From: Dimorphilus gyrociliatus
Lineage: Eukaryota; Annelida; Polychaeta; Dinophilidae
Length of the DNA: 64,000 nt
Assembly: GCA_904063045.1 (NCBI GenBank)
Contig: CAJFCJ010000001.1
Span: 69,501-133,500 of the forward strand
Reading direction: 5' to 3'
Every line of letters starts with the position of its first letter. Within the stretch, counting starts at the first letter, position 1. Shown in pieces: positions 46,934 through 58,667 of this stretch. The notes beneath the pieces are model-generated. The model was not told the DNA's origin. It ran no database searches and saw nothing but the letters and a program-made list of their open reading frames with translations. The position numbers were made by a program, and so were the translations under genes.

Positions 46934-48232
46934 CTGCAAAAGACAATCTTTTGAAAGAGGAAAGCCTACATGTAGATGTACACGCTCTAAAAAGAAAGTA
47001 ATAAATTAAAAAGTTAATCAATTACAGTTATATTTTAAATATGAACATTTTTGATACAAAGATTTAGGTGATGGATATCAATTATCAGACAAAACATTTA
47101 TCATTTGCTTAATTCAACTAAATTATTTGCTGCTATTATAATAAAAAAATAATAATATATACGATATTAATATTAACAACAATATCTAATGTATATGATG
47201 TAGTTTATAATGTTAAATGTCCATCGTGCTATAGATGGATGTACTGTACTATCTATTGTATATTGCGTGTAGTAATTAGTCTATGAAGTCACTCACCTTC
47301 CAAACATATACCTTTATATTAAATATCTTTAGCACAGGAAAGCCTATCGATTTGTTCTCAATAAAAATTAACAATTAATAAAATTTGGAGATAGGCTTAA
47401 TTAATATTATTATTTACAATAAGTAACACTCAATCTCCTTAATTATTACCTAATGAATTAATAATCAAATTTATTCATTTATCATCGTTTTCCCCTCTTC
47501 TTAATAATCTATAACTTTTTAAGTTTTCATTTGATATCTGCAAAATATTCGTATTAATAAGAAATTTCGTATTATCCAACAGAGAATGTTTAATCTAAAA
47601 ATAGTTTAGAATATATAAATACATCCATGTATTCATGCACCCAACCTACATATTACCATTGTTCGTAATGAAAGAATCAGCAAAAGATGGCGCTATTAGT
47701 AGTAGAAGAGATTCTTTTTTTTATTTTCTTTGTACGAAATATATCGATAGTATACAGTGTACTTATGTGAAGCCAATATACTATATGCTATATGAAATAT
47801 GGATATATTTAGAAAGATATATATATACTACTGTAAAATATATAGTAAAGATAGTAACTTACATTATCGTTTCCTAGCCTCCATAATCATAATGAAAAGA
47901 TGTTTCTTTTTTAAAAAATATGAAAAAGGAAAATATTAACAAAGTAAATGATGTTACTTATTCTAATTAATTCTCGTAAAGCCATTCATTATAAACACGT
48001 CTAAAATTTCAAAGAGAAAAGAAACAAACCTGTTTTAAAGGGGGGGGAGAATATTATTAATTCATTTATTAAAAAACAAATTTTTTCTTGGAATTTTGTA
48101 ATTGAAAAAAAAAAAAATCTATAACAAGAAAGAAGTTCTATATAGAGATAAGAATTTATTTTTTGAATTATTGTTTATATTTAGATTTTGGATTGTTTGT
48201 TATTGTTTGTTATTTGTTTGAATGAAAAACGA
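46934..48232. other. Intergenic before CATSPER2
   Basis: AT-rich; a CTCF-like site lies at 47685–47693. The plus-strand frame at 47635–47877 is low complexity and not accepted. Confidence 0.55.
47685..47693 (+). promoter_or_regulatory. CTCF-like or YY1-like site AGATGGCGC
   Basis: AAAAGATGGCGC also fits the YY1 consensus AAGATGGCGGC. It lies about 0.55 kb before the CATSPER2 start. Confidence 0.35.
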
Positions 48233-50527
48233 ATGAATTTTCAAGGAAATAGCGTAATAAATATAAATTAATATTTTGTTTTGTAATTGAGTATTATATA
48301 TATATATATATATATATGTTTTCTATATCTATTTCCTCCGCCCACACTTCTTCCTTTTACTTAGCGTTCAGTTTCTAAGGAAGGAGCGTTTTCTTCTTCT
48401 GAGGAATCGGAAGGAAAACATTCAGAATTCTATGATGACTTATTATCGAATGGCGGAAAAATATTTCGCAACAAAATTATAAATCACTTCGACATTTTGT
48501 CGGATGTAAAGAGGGAAGGTAAAAGAGAGGATAAATGGGAAAAATGGACGTCAAGTATTTTAGGTATATAGTATATAATATACATACATATTTTTATTTA
48601 AATATTGGAAAAATCAATAGATAAAACTGGTCAGTTATACTTCATGTCTGAGAATCCACACTGCCCTATTAAACTACAAAAATACGAGGCCAGTAAAGAA
48701 GAATATAAAGACAGGGAAGAAGAGAATGACTCAATGAGAAATCTCAGGAGACGAATTAACAGAGTTCGAGTTCGGCAGGCGGATAATCCACCTATTGACA
48801 TATGGGCTAATTGGGTTGTGTCTAGCTTCTTTTTCAAAAATCTTATACTCTCTCTTATTATTGTAAATGTTATAGTCTTAGGAATTCAAGCCGGTTGTTT
48901 CAAGCTTCTTTTTAGACGGCTTACTAATTCAAATATATTCCTATAGAAATAGGTGAAGTTCCGGGAGAAAATCTGCATCTTTTGAAAATAGTTCTGGCCC
49001 TGCTAGACTACTGCGCTCTGTTTGTTTTTATACTAGAAATTGGTCTAAAATGGATAGACGACTTTTGGGAATTTTGGGTCAGCGGGTGGAATATCTTTGA
49101 CTTTCTTGTAACCCTCCTCAGCGTTCTCCCAGATGTGATTGGCATGATGCGGGTGTTAGGAAATAATCCACAAGTGACAGGGGATTTCGGATCAGTTGGC
49201 CAATATTTTAGAGTTTTTCGAATAGTTAGAGCGTTAAAAATGGTTATTCATTTCAAGCAAATGAGACTAATAGCTTTAGCTATAACTAAAGCCTTTAGAG
49301 CTTTACTATTTATAACTGTCTTGTTATTTATATTCGCGTATATATTTGCTATTGTTGGAGTCATGTTCTTCGATAAATTCTCCCATTCTGATACGCATGA
49401 CCTGGAATATAGAGAAGCCTTCTCTTCTATGTTAAATGCTTTATTAACGCTGTGGCAGATTTTTACATTAGATCAATGGCTAAAAATATATAATGATATT
49501 CAAAAGGTTACTGTTGAAAAAACTACAAATTGGCTATGGAGCGCATACATAATCTTTTGGATATTGATTGGTAGTTTCGTATTTCAAAACATATTTGCTG
49601 GAATTATGGGTGAGTTTTAGTGTATTAACCGTCAAGTCTTGTTTGAAAGTATTCACTTTTTAAAAGTATCTAATCGTCTTTACAGTAAATAACTTTCAAA
49701 TAATCAGGACTGAGCTATATCAAGAAGCCAAAAAACGCATAGAATTAGAAAAGGCCGAACTAAACCTTGAGAAATTAGGAGTTGAGCTTCATGAATACAA
49801 TAGAAGGTTGCTAATTTGTAGGAGGTAAAAATCTTTAATTAGACGTTTAACCTATTTAGTCTTATACTTAGACAATCGAAAGACAAAGCAAATATTAATG
49901 AAGAAGATCAAACAAAGGTTTGAAACGGCTGGTAATGCATGGTCGTTTACTTTCTTAAGTCTTTTTTTTCTAACAGCAGGATCCAACTAATTCCTTTTTA
50001 AATGAGCAAAGGTTTTAAAAAATACTTTATCTTAATACTTAACTGACTAATTACTATAAAAACACACTAATAGAAACAAAAATATTAGAAGAAGCCGTCA
50101 TTCAATTGAAAGAAAGTCATCGTCTCCGGAGCTAGGTATTATAGTTCTTAGAAACGTATATACTTGTTTCTCATTTATATTCCAATGTAAATATTGAAAA
50201 GATATACAAGAGAAAATTGAGAAAAATTTACATAATCTCATTTTGGATAATACAATGTACTGTTGGCCAGAAGATACTTTCTTCAGGTATTTACAAGCAA
50301 TGGAGTCTCTTCAAGAGAATTTGCATGAACGGCAAACCATAATTGAAATGATAAGTATGACAAAACATTTATATAGTTATACATTTTATTGCAGCTGTTT
50401 AATTTTGTTACTTTTCTAAAAATTTCCATCATTATTAGATCAGTCTTTATTGAATATGCTAGACAATACCGCACTAAAGCCTATGAAAACTAAGGAAAAT
50501 TTGTTAAGCTCTCTTCTTAAGCCTTAA
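48233..50527 (+). CDS. CATSPER2: CATSPER2, sperm cation channel subunit
   Basis: Pore-forming subunit of the sperm flagellar Ca2+ channel CatSper. Ten exons join in frame to 555 aa; human CATSPER2 is 530 aa. Exons: 48233–48253, 48365–48563, 48621–48893, 48947–49609, 49686–49824, 49872–49917, 49980–50011, 50074–50135, 50211–50354, 50439–50527. The S1 region PPIDIWANWVVSSFFFKN matches human PPLSLWAGWVLECPLFKN. S3–S4 reads FWVSGWNIFDFLVTLLSVLP and RVFRIVRALK with spaced arginines. The pore is FTLDQW, with the TxDxW acid typical of CatSper. NNFQIIRTEL follows S6. The coiled-coil end (WPEDTFFRYLQAMESLQENL) matches the human WPRDSLFRYFELLEKLQYNL. The first exon (MNFQGNS) is tentative. CatSper has been lost in many invertebrate lineages, so its presence is informative. 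Confidence 0.93.
48293..48317. repeat. TA microsatellite
   Basis: About 12 TA units in the predicted first intron of CATSPER2. Confidence 0.8.
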
Positions 50528-51779
50528 TAAACTTTTCTTCAATTGTACTTCATTACATTAACGTTTTATTATACTAAATACATTTGATACATAGAGCAAA
50601 ATGTAGCTTTTTTTTAGATATAACGCAAATAAGTAATAAGTCGGGTTTATCTAGAAAAAAGGCTTTTAAGTGCATTTACACCGATTATAATAGCTTCATA
50701 AAAGATAGACGTGTATGTCACAATAGTAACTGTGCAAAGACTTTAGATCTTTCTTTCCGCCCTTCCCTGTCACTCTCTCTCTCTCTCCTTAAATTATTAC
50801 AGAATAAAGAACATACAGAAAATAGCAAACTTTACTTACTACATAAAACTTTTCATGAAGAAATACAATGGAAATATATTAGTATATTAGTTTTTGCATT
50901 GAAAATTTCGTTTATTTTCAAAGAAAGTTTATTAAAAAAGTTTTTTGTATAGTTTCTTTTTAGCTATAAGAGATTTGATTAAATGTGGTATATCACATCA
51001 TTGTAAATCTTATTTTTTCATTCTAATTGGTTTCTATTATTACTAATATGTAAAGAAAAAATACTGCATTTAACAGTATATAAAGACAAGAGTTGAAAGA
51101 ATTTTTACTATGTTTCTATTTAATTCATTTCTTTTTATAAATTACTATTTAATTGTTTGTTCAATAAACATTTCTCTTTATAGAGAAAACAGTAGACGTC
51201 ATGTTTTTCAGATTGAGCTATTAATCATTTAATAATTAAAGCTCTTGGCATTAAAAACATTAAACTTTCTAGATGAATACAGTAATGGATACAGATATTT
51301 GTTCTTTTACTTTTAAGTCATGAGCATACCTATAAATTTCTTATTTTAAAAATTAATCATATTTGGATTCCTTTTTTCCTATTAATCAAAAACACAGAAG
51401 GACAGAAGGATACTTTTGTCAGAGACAGGAGAGAATTCTCCTACTTCCTCTCATCCAAAGATCTCCTAGTGTTCACCTCTTATTTTCTATAATTAAAAAA
51501 AAAATTAATCAAATTATGGAGAAAATCTGTAAGTATATGAACTTGAATTATTGAGTATAGTCTGCATGAATAAAATCTTGTTGGTTTTATTTCATTATAC
51601 ATTAACTTCATTAAATTTTCATTAGTATCAAGGCAAAAATAAACTAAATCAAAGAGAATATTCATTAAAGTAAACTATCAAGTCAAAAGTAATAAACAGC
51701 TATTTCTTTTCAAGTTCACTGTTTTTTCCCTGATGATGAAGATTATATGTTAATATATTTTACTCATAATTAATTATTT
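50528..51779. other. Intergenic, CATSPER2 to glutamate receptor
   Basis: No family-matching exon was found, although missing N-terminal exons of the next gene could lie here. The frames at 50584–50952 and 51363–51554 show no similarity to receptor N-terminal domains. Confidence 0.5.
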
Positions 51780-51827
51780 ATGTTCGAATATAAGACTCGG
51801 CGTCAGACCACTTGGTACTTTAATAGT

Positions 51828-54215
51828 ATGAACAATCCGACTGTAATACTAAATCTTGTCTTTTCCGTACTGAGATGGGACTCATATATGCTAATTACTG
51901 GAAATATATCAGGTATCAAATTATTAATTAGAAATTTTCTATTATTAATTTGTTCTCTTTAGAAATACCGTCTGTTTTATTGTCGAATTCTTATAAAAAA
52001 GGACTTTTACACTATATCATTGACGATCCAAATAGAGATGACATTTTTAAGAAACTGGATAAAATTGGCTTTGAAAATATTAAAAATATCATTGTCATGT
52101 GCAATGATGTTTGTATTGAAAATATTTATAAAATGGTAATAATGGAATATTTAACATTTATGTGCATTATGTAATATCCTGTTTATTTAACAGGCTCATA
52201 CATATGAGAAGAATTTATCATCATCTTATCATGGCTATCTTATTATGAAAATGAACTGGTTATTTATAAGTAAAAATGAAGAGGCAGTTTATAATTTGAC
52301 AGAATCTTATATTAATCAGCTAGCAAACTGCGCATTCTACTTTAAGAGGAAGATTAACAATATTGATTATATATACAGCACAAACTATGGATTTAAATTT
52401 CAATTACACCAATTAAATTATTTCCACCCGTCCCTTAATAATCGAATTTTTCTAGCTAACGATGATAAAGATATCAATTTTCACGGTAAACGACTCATCA
52501 TAGGCTCTCTGACCGTAATAACTTTCAAAACATATTTTCTATCATATATATTCATGCATACAAATATTATATGTTACTTTTCTACTCCTATCTTAATACA
52601 GTGGTGGCCTTTTATTGATAAATTCGAAGATGTTTATAAAGGACTATGTGTGGATTTTATTCATTATTTGTCAACTGTAATGAACTTTACGTAAGAATCT
52701 ATAATTGGATAGATAAACTACTTCTATTTTTTAATATCGAATGTTAAACTTAGATACATAATTCGATATCCGCAAGACGGACAATGGGGAGCATTCAATT
52801 CAACTAATGGCAAATGGTCTGGACTTGCCGGACAACTTCAGCATAAAGTAAATTGTTCAGAAAAAATACGAAACAACCATCTTGTATTTATACTGTATTT
52901 TCTATTTTTTGTTTACATAAGGAAGTTGATGTGGTGATTGCGCCATTTTCAAGAACCCTTGCTCGAGATAAAATTATAGATTTTACTGCAGATTTTTATG
53001 AAGATTCTTTCTCAATCATCTACAAAAAAGACACTAAAAGTCTTGATAAATCATTATTATTTATTAAACCTTTCCGAACGAACGTATGGTTAATTTTCTG
53101 TAAGTTTACAAGCTGATTACTAGCTAAAAAACCTATAAGATAATATTGGAATCCTCCCCAGTTTCTGTTATACCGATTATATCAACAGTTCTACTGCTAG
53201 TTGATATCGCTTGGTTTTCATATTCTTGCAAAAAGCTTATTTTCTATCAATGGTTAAGTAATAACATGTCCGTTTTCGGAACTGCTATGCTGCAAGGTTT
53301 AATTTTTTTCTTTTTTGTTAACTTCACACAATATGTTGTGACAGTTGAATATTATAGAGAATAACAAAATTAATTAAATTAGTATCCTTTTTCAACAGCA
53401 ATTTTCACACTTCCTAGGACTGAAAGTGGGAGAATTGTTATAGGTTCTTGTTGGATTTTTATGATCATAATGCGGACAACATACAGTGGAAATATTGTAG
53501 CTTTTCTCACTGTTTCTAAGGATACACCTCCTTTCCGTAATCTATACGATTTGACACAGACAGACAGTTTTCTTTTAGGAACATTAGGCGGAGCAGCAAC
53601 TGTTACGGAGTGGAATGTCAGTACTACTTTTTACTACTAAGTGGTATTAACTTTAATTACTTTTTTATTAGACGTCGAATACTAAATTTCATAAAAGTGT
53701 CTGGGCAAAAGTTACAGATAGCTTAGAAAAAAATTCTAAAGTATTAAGTATAAATTTTAATGAACATATGGATCTAGTTAAACAAGGAGGTTACGCTTTC
53801 TATTTGGATTCAACAAGTTTTGCCTTAGAAACAGCCAAAGATTCAAGATTATCTACAGCAACTAATATGGAACCATTTTACGCACATTATGCAGTTGCCT
53901 TGCCAAAACACTCGTTCTATTCTGAAACTTTTAGAAAATAGTAAGTAATAAAAATGAAATATACATAATTAATCAGTTTTTAACTCTTTCATAAATATCT
54001 ATTTTAGCACTGTCTTGGTTAAAGAAACTGGTCTAATCAAGAAATGGAAAAACAAATGGTGGCCTGCTGAATTAAAAAATCCAGAAATAACAATAAATAA
54101 ACAAATAAAGCCTGTTACACTAGTTAATATGCAAGGTGTCATATACGTTTGGGCAAGTTTAATAGGTTTATCGTGCCTGATTTTGTTCTTTGAAAAAATA
54201 TCTGTAAACATATAA
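51828..54215 (+). CDS. Divergent ionotropic glutamate receptor / IR-like
   Basis: Ligand-gated channel subunit, about 589 aa. Exons 51828–51912, 51963–52135, 52194–52514, 52602–52690, 52754–52847, 52922–53099, 53162–53296, 53399–53616, 53672–53940, 54008–54215. The N-terminal domain is short (about 200 aa against about 400). S1 has VYKGLCVDFIHYL, KWSGLAGQL and APFSRTLARDKIIDF with the ligand carboxylate arginine. M1 follows, then a pore loop (FGTAMLQ), then M3 RTTYSGNIVAFLTV in place of the canonical SYTANLAAFLT. In S2, GTLGGAAT keeps the Thr of the GluA2 Ser654–Thr655 pair but has Ala for Ser, and YLDST has Asp for Glu705. M4 is near the end. Changed M3 and S2 resemble protostome IR receptors. 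An in-frame ATG at 51780 could extend the start; a clear signal peptide is not visible. Confidence 0.85.
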
Positions 54216-54529
54216 TGGATCTAAAATTATGCTACAATGCTAAATCAATATACTAATAGGCTGATTAATTCTAACGTACTATTACGTTCTAAAGCCAATT
54301 TAGTCAGATTTCAAAAACAAACAAATTCATATTACATAATACCGGTATAAAATCAAATTCTTTTTATCTTCCTGTCGGTCTGTTAAAGGTTATTGACATT
54401 GTATAGTAACATCTCTACTGATTTTCAATAAATATGCTGTTTTCATGAAAAGTTTTATAGTTATCAATTAATTATTTCGATGAAGTTATGACAATAGTTT
54501 CTTGTTTCCTTTGATTTAGATATTAACCG
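54216..54529. other. Convergent gap, glutamate receptor and NME5
   Basis: About 310 bp between the stops of two convergent genes. No gene seen. Confidence 0.6.
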
Positions 54530-55260
54530 TTAGGGTAGCTCTACTTTCGGTCCATTTGGATCCATATTTAGCAACAGATCGGCTAAATAATTAACAGGAT
54601 TGACAGGTTTCACCTTACAAACCTTTGTAGTTGCTTTCAATAAAACAGGGAAAATATTTTTCCTGTTTATAGAGTGATAGCAGAAGAATTAATAAATGTA
54701 TTAGTAGGGCTTTCTTATAAAAGTGTTGGTAAACAGTGAATTAACGTTTATCAATATTTAAAAAGTGTTAATTTTTTTTGCCATCACTCTAAGTAATCTT
54801 CCGTTTCCAGCTTATTCATCAAAGGTTCTATAATTAAATTACTTGAGAAGAAGAATCTTAATTCTCGATCGGAAGATTCTCTATTAGAACTCGCGTGCAA
54901 ACCGTTGCGTAATCTATCCAAACCGTAAATTGCTCTTAAACAATCAGGATTTGTTCGTTTAGCCATAACAACGTCTGCTGGTCCAACCAGCTGTTTCAGG
55001 AAATGAACAGCGCTTTTGCGAGCTAAACAATAGATTACGCATGGACCGCATGTAATGGCTTCAATTAAATTAAAAAATAAAGTTTCTTCGATAAATTCCC
55101 GGTAAAAATCTGATGCTACTTCCGGTGTTAAATGCACTTTCCTACGATTTATTATATTAAAGCCAAATTTCAGTAAAGCGTTAGAAATTTCTGACTCTTT
55201 AGCTACAGCTTCCGGCTTTATAATTAATACAGTTTTTTCTACAAAAATATTATTAAACAT
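54530..55260 (-). CDS. NME5: NME5, NDPK-like protein with DPY30 motif
   Basis: Radial-spoke protein of motile cilia and sperm in other animals. Two minus-strand exons (54788–55260, 54530–54662; phase 2, donor GTGATG) give 201 aa; human NME5 is 212 aa. The NDK fold spans residues about 8–140: EKTVLIIKPEA at the start, GPADVVMAKRTNPDCLRAIYG, then NGLHASSNRESSDRELRFFF with the active-site His. The second exon supplies the DPY30 motif typical of NME5: NIFPVLLKATTKVCKVKPVN and YLADLLLNMDPNGPKVE, matching human IMPTLLEGLTELCKQKP and WLADWLLKNNPNKPK. The first exon alone would read into a stop two codons after the donor, giving a 158-aa protein without DPY30. A perfect CRE lies 36 bp before the ATG. 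Confidence 0.93.
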
Positions 55261-55295
55261 CGTAGACTTGATGAAGATTTTTTTAAAAGTAGGCT

Positions 55296-55303
55296 TGACG
55301 TCA
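55296..55303. promoter_or_regulatory. CRE palindrome TGACGTCA
   Basis: Perfect palindromic CRE 36 bp before the NME5 start codon. In mammals CREM drives post-meiotic sperm genes through such sites. Confidence 0.5.
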
Positions 55304-55506
55304 TAGTTTCAAAGTGATCATTAAATATTTAAAGAGTAAAAAACTAAAGGTGACTCATTATGTAACATGTTAAATGGTAACAAAAGCGTCACATCGAAGA
55401 GGCTACTCAACGAGTTTTTCTGACTTTTCTCGTGCCACTAATATGCCCTATGGGATGTCTAACCAATCAAATACAATTGTTTTCATCACTAATAATTGAT
55501 CTTCAC

Positions 55507-55514
55507 CGTGGGAA
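55507..55514 (+). promoter_or_regulatory. CSL/Su(H) site CGTGGGAA
   Basis: Full match to YGTGRGAA, about 630 bp before the start of the second hes-type gene. Confidence 0.45.
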
Positions 55515-56087
55515 GATATTTTCAAGTGTTTTATAATCCCTCTTTTTGATAGATAAAACTTTGCTCGACAAGTTCAAGAACCCGCTTTTCCTTTCCATTT
55601 ACCTTATTTATATTATTCATAGATATTTTTTGAATACTAAAGCATCCTTGCATAATAATGAAATAATTGAAATATGAAATGTAACATTTGTGTTAATTGC
55701 GGAGATTATTTGAAATTTTCAGTTGTACTCAATTTAACAAACAATTAAAGAAGAGATAAAACGAATAGTAAAAGTACTTCGAAATGAAGAAAAAACAATT
55801 AGTAGCTCTTTGATTAGGTTTTTGTTCAGTTTTTCTTTCTACCAAACGGTTAATCAGTCTGGCTGAATTACAAGGGACGATCAAAGTCCGGCATTGTTTT
55901 TAAAATAGAGGGATATCTCTTCCGAAGTGATAGACCGTCTAAATTATCTACTGAGGTATCCAGCTATCAAAACGCCCTTATCGGCAGGAAGTCGGCGGCT
56001 CAGATTAAAAACAATATAGGGTGAAAAGATTCACACGGCTTGAAAGCTGATTGGTCGAATAGTCTCCTCCCCAAATCAGATTTTGCA

Positions 56088-56093
56088 TATAAA
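56088..56093 (+). promoter_or_regulatory. TATA box of second hes gene
   Basis: TATAAA within GCATATAAAG, 55 bp before the ATG, with an inverted CCAAT about 35 bp further upstream. Spacing suggests transcription starts near 56118. Confidence 0.55.
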
Positions 56094-56147
56094 GCTTGAA
56101 TGCGTTTAATGCGTATGTATTCATTGTCCTTTCACAGTTGATTAACA

Positions 56148-56924
56148 ATGCCAAAGGTGAGATTTAACAAATTAAATATACCATTTTAATTTACCTTTTT
56201 CTTTCTTTGACATTATATTTAGCAGTCATCTAGTAAGCCGCTCATTGAAAAGCGCCGACGAGCAAGAATAACGCAAAGTATGCAACAAATACGCATGATT
56301 GTTGATACTGCAACAATTCAGCAGAATATGCCTTACAAGTTGGAGAGAGCTGAAGTCTTAGAATTAGCTGTTGATCATATGAAGAAACTTCCAGCAAAGA
56401 GTAAAGGTAGTTCATTGGAGTTACGATATTTTTTAACAGCTAAAATTTTTAATTTATTAGAAAAGCCAACAAATAGGGAAACCTTTACATCAGGATATGT
56501 CGATTGTTTAAATGAAACATTAAAAATACTCGCGGACGAGCGTTTCGCTGAGGTTAGAGGAAAGTTGAGCGTCTATGTAGCCGATGCCTTAGAAAGACGA
56601 TTATCAAGAAGTTCGAAAGCGGATCTTAGCGACCTCCAACCTTCTCCAGTTGACCCTCATCGAGTAATTTCTACTACCACGAAAATATGTACTCCACAAT
56701 TGAATATAGTTCCCATTGTCTCATTGCCCACACCATTTATGCCTTATACGCTCCCTTACAATGTTTCTCAGTCTATGAAGAGAAGTGTGCCGGAAGAAAA
56801 GGAAGATCTGCCAAATAAAAGAGCCTGTAGAGATATCACAAACAAACCTATAGAAAGTCTCGAACCGAAGAAATCAAGAAAATTATTACAATTTCACCAC
56901 CAGCTGCCTTCATTAATTAATTAA
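56148..56924 (+). CDS. Hes-like bHLH-Orange protein lacking WRPW
   Basis: Nuclear bHLH-Orange factor, 236 aa from two exons (56148–56156, 56223–56924). The first exon is only MPK, as in many hes genes. The bHLH reads KPLIEKRRRARITQSMQQIR with Pro in the basic region, then helix 2 YKLERAEVLELAVDHMKKLP. An Orange domain follows (GYVDCLNETLKILADERF). The C-terminus ends HHQLPSLIN with no WRPW, YRPW or similar Groucho motif. It could have lost Groucho-dependent repression, or act by dimerising with other Hes proteins. The exon 2 acceptor is a TAGCAG tandem site, so either MPKQSSS or MPKSSS may be made. TATA, CCAAT and a CSL site lie upstream. Confidence 0.9.
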
Positions 56925-58667
56925 ATTATTAACTCATGTGTATATATTTTACATTGTATTTACATATAAATATTTATATAATTAATTCTTATGTGACTTA
57001 TAGATTTTTCTATTTATATAAATAAAAGAAAGCAAGCATATTCTAGTTTTATTAAAATTGTATTACTGCAAAAATAGAAAAGAAATAAAAAATAACGGAT
57101 TTTAAAGTGAACTTCAATTGTCTCAGTTGTTCTTTTTATTAATTAAATAATATTGCGTAATCTGTTAAAATTTTTACAAAAAAGAAAACAAACAAGCTTC
57201 AATTTTTAAATAATAGACGTTACCTTGAAGAGAAAGATGTCACTAGTTGAATGTTAATGACGTACTCGATAAATAAAAAGTCGATACGACTGTACAATAT
57301 GTCGTTAATAAACAAAATTGGATTACACCTTAGCTCGATAAAATTTTACGTCATTATATTGAATTAGGATATATTTAAATTTCTTTCCATTTAATCAAAG
57401 GACTCAATTGTTAGACTTGAACGTCTCTTATCTATTGGCTTAAACTGAAAACATGTAAGAACTTTACCGCTGAAAGGATAAGACATAACAGAATTTTTAA
57501 GTCAGAGGAAGGTTAATGGAATTAGAACAAATTTATCGCGTAGTATTATCGATTTCAAACGGTAGAGATGGAAATCTTAATAGTGTTCTACTAAACAGCT
57601 ACTATTGTTTACTAGTGTTTTTGATAAATATACAATACATTCACTCCGATTAGATCTTACTTTTTACTATAATACTTTATTCTCTATTTCATTAAGTACT
57701 CGAGGTATTATGTTTTTATCTAGTTGAAACAATCTAAAGGATTTGGTTTAAGACAAATGAATCAAAAGTTTCTTATATCTCTACAAGATACTATTAATAG
57801 TCAAACTGTCCTTTATCTATCGATAAATCAGTTCATTAGCTAAATTAACGGTTCTCTAACAAAAGTACAATCGAATCTTTCACTAGCTTCTTTCATCTAA
57901 AAAAGTTTAATATATAAAAATACTTCATTAACCTCTAATAGAAATTCGTATCAGATTGAAGAATCTGCGAAATTTTACGGTAATTGACAAGATAAGTAAT
58001 TTTTTTATTTCTTATCGAATCATCGCAAAGTATTGTATAGGGGAAAGACAGGAATCTTTTTTCATCCTTTCTTTCTTTTTTTCTCCTTCTCTCAACGCCA
58101 CCTTCAATACACTTTGCATCTTACATTTGTAAATGTTGCATAATCTTTTTTAGTTAATAAAGAAAAGACCTAAATTAGGTCCAGCGAACGAATAAAGTTA
58201 TCCAAAAACCGGGTAAAATCGAAATTGTAGCCAAAGTTTGATTGGTAGGATGGAAACATCATCGTTTTATTTAAACAAAAATAAATACATTTCATGTTTT
58301 TTTTTTATTATGTCTCTTATTTAAATAAAAGTCTGAGGTAAAAAAAAAAGAAACTTCTCTCGGAGGAGAAAGAAATTAGTTCCTTTTAAAGTTTTCCTTT
58401 GTTGTAAATTTGTCTTTTCAACTTTAATTTCTATTTAAAAAAAGGATAATTATTCAAATAGTTTCTTCGAAATATAAAGGTATTTGTTTAATATCATATG
58501 GAAGAATATAAATTAAAAGAAGAGGAAAGAAAACAATATTTTCTCTTCTTTTTCATATTTTTTCTTAAGTACAATGTACTCTAAATTTAACACAGAAAGG
58601 TACTTTTCTGTCTCTCGTCGATTCTAAATTCCGTTTACTTAAGTAAGTATAATTGCATTGGAGAAGG
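56925..58667. other. Intergenic, hes-like gene to PKA gene
   Basis: 1.7 kb, AT-rich, with CRE-like half sites (about 57258 and 57347). No gene seen. Confidence 0.55.

Larger units (their letters stand above)
55261..56147. other. Shared upstream region of NME5 and second hes gene
   Basis: 887 bp between divergent genes. It holds a CRE (55296–55303) near NME5, a half X-box GGTAAC (about 55376–55381), a CSL site (55507–55514), an inverted CCAAT (56050–56054) and a TATA box (56088–56093) for the hes gene. Confidence 0.55.

Noticed and set aside
50584-50952. Plus-strand frame of 122 codons before the glutamate receptor
   Set aside because: No signal peptide, no similarity to receptor N-terminal domains, and it includes a CT repeat.
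52515-52601. 87-bp open stretch in the glutamate receptor read as coding
   Set aside because: It begins GTAATA and ends ATACAG, and removing it restores the normal S1 spacing (IIGSLT to WWPF). It was treated as an intron.
55369-55381. GTTAAATGGTAAC as an RFX X-box for NME5
   Set aside because: Only the right half (GGTAAC) matches; the left half has two mismatches.
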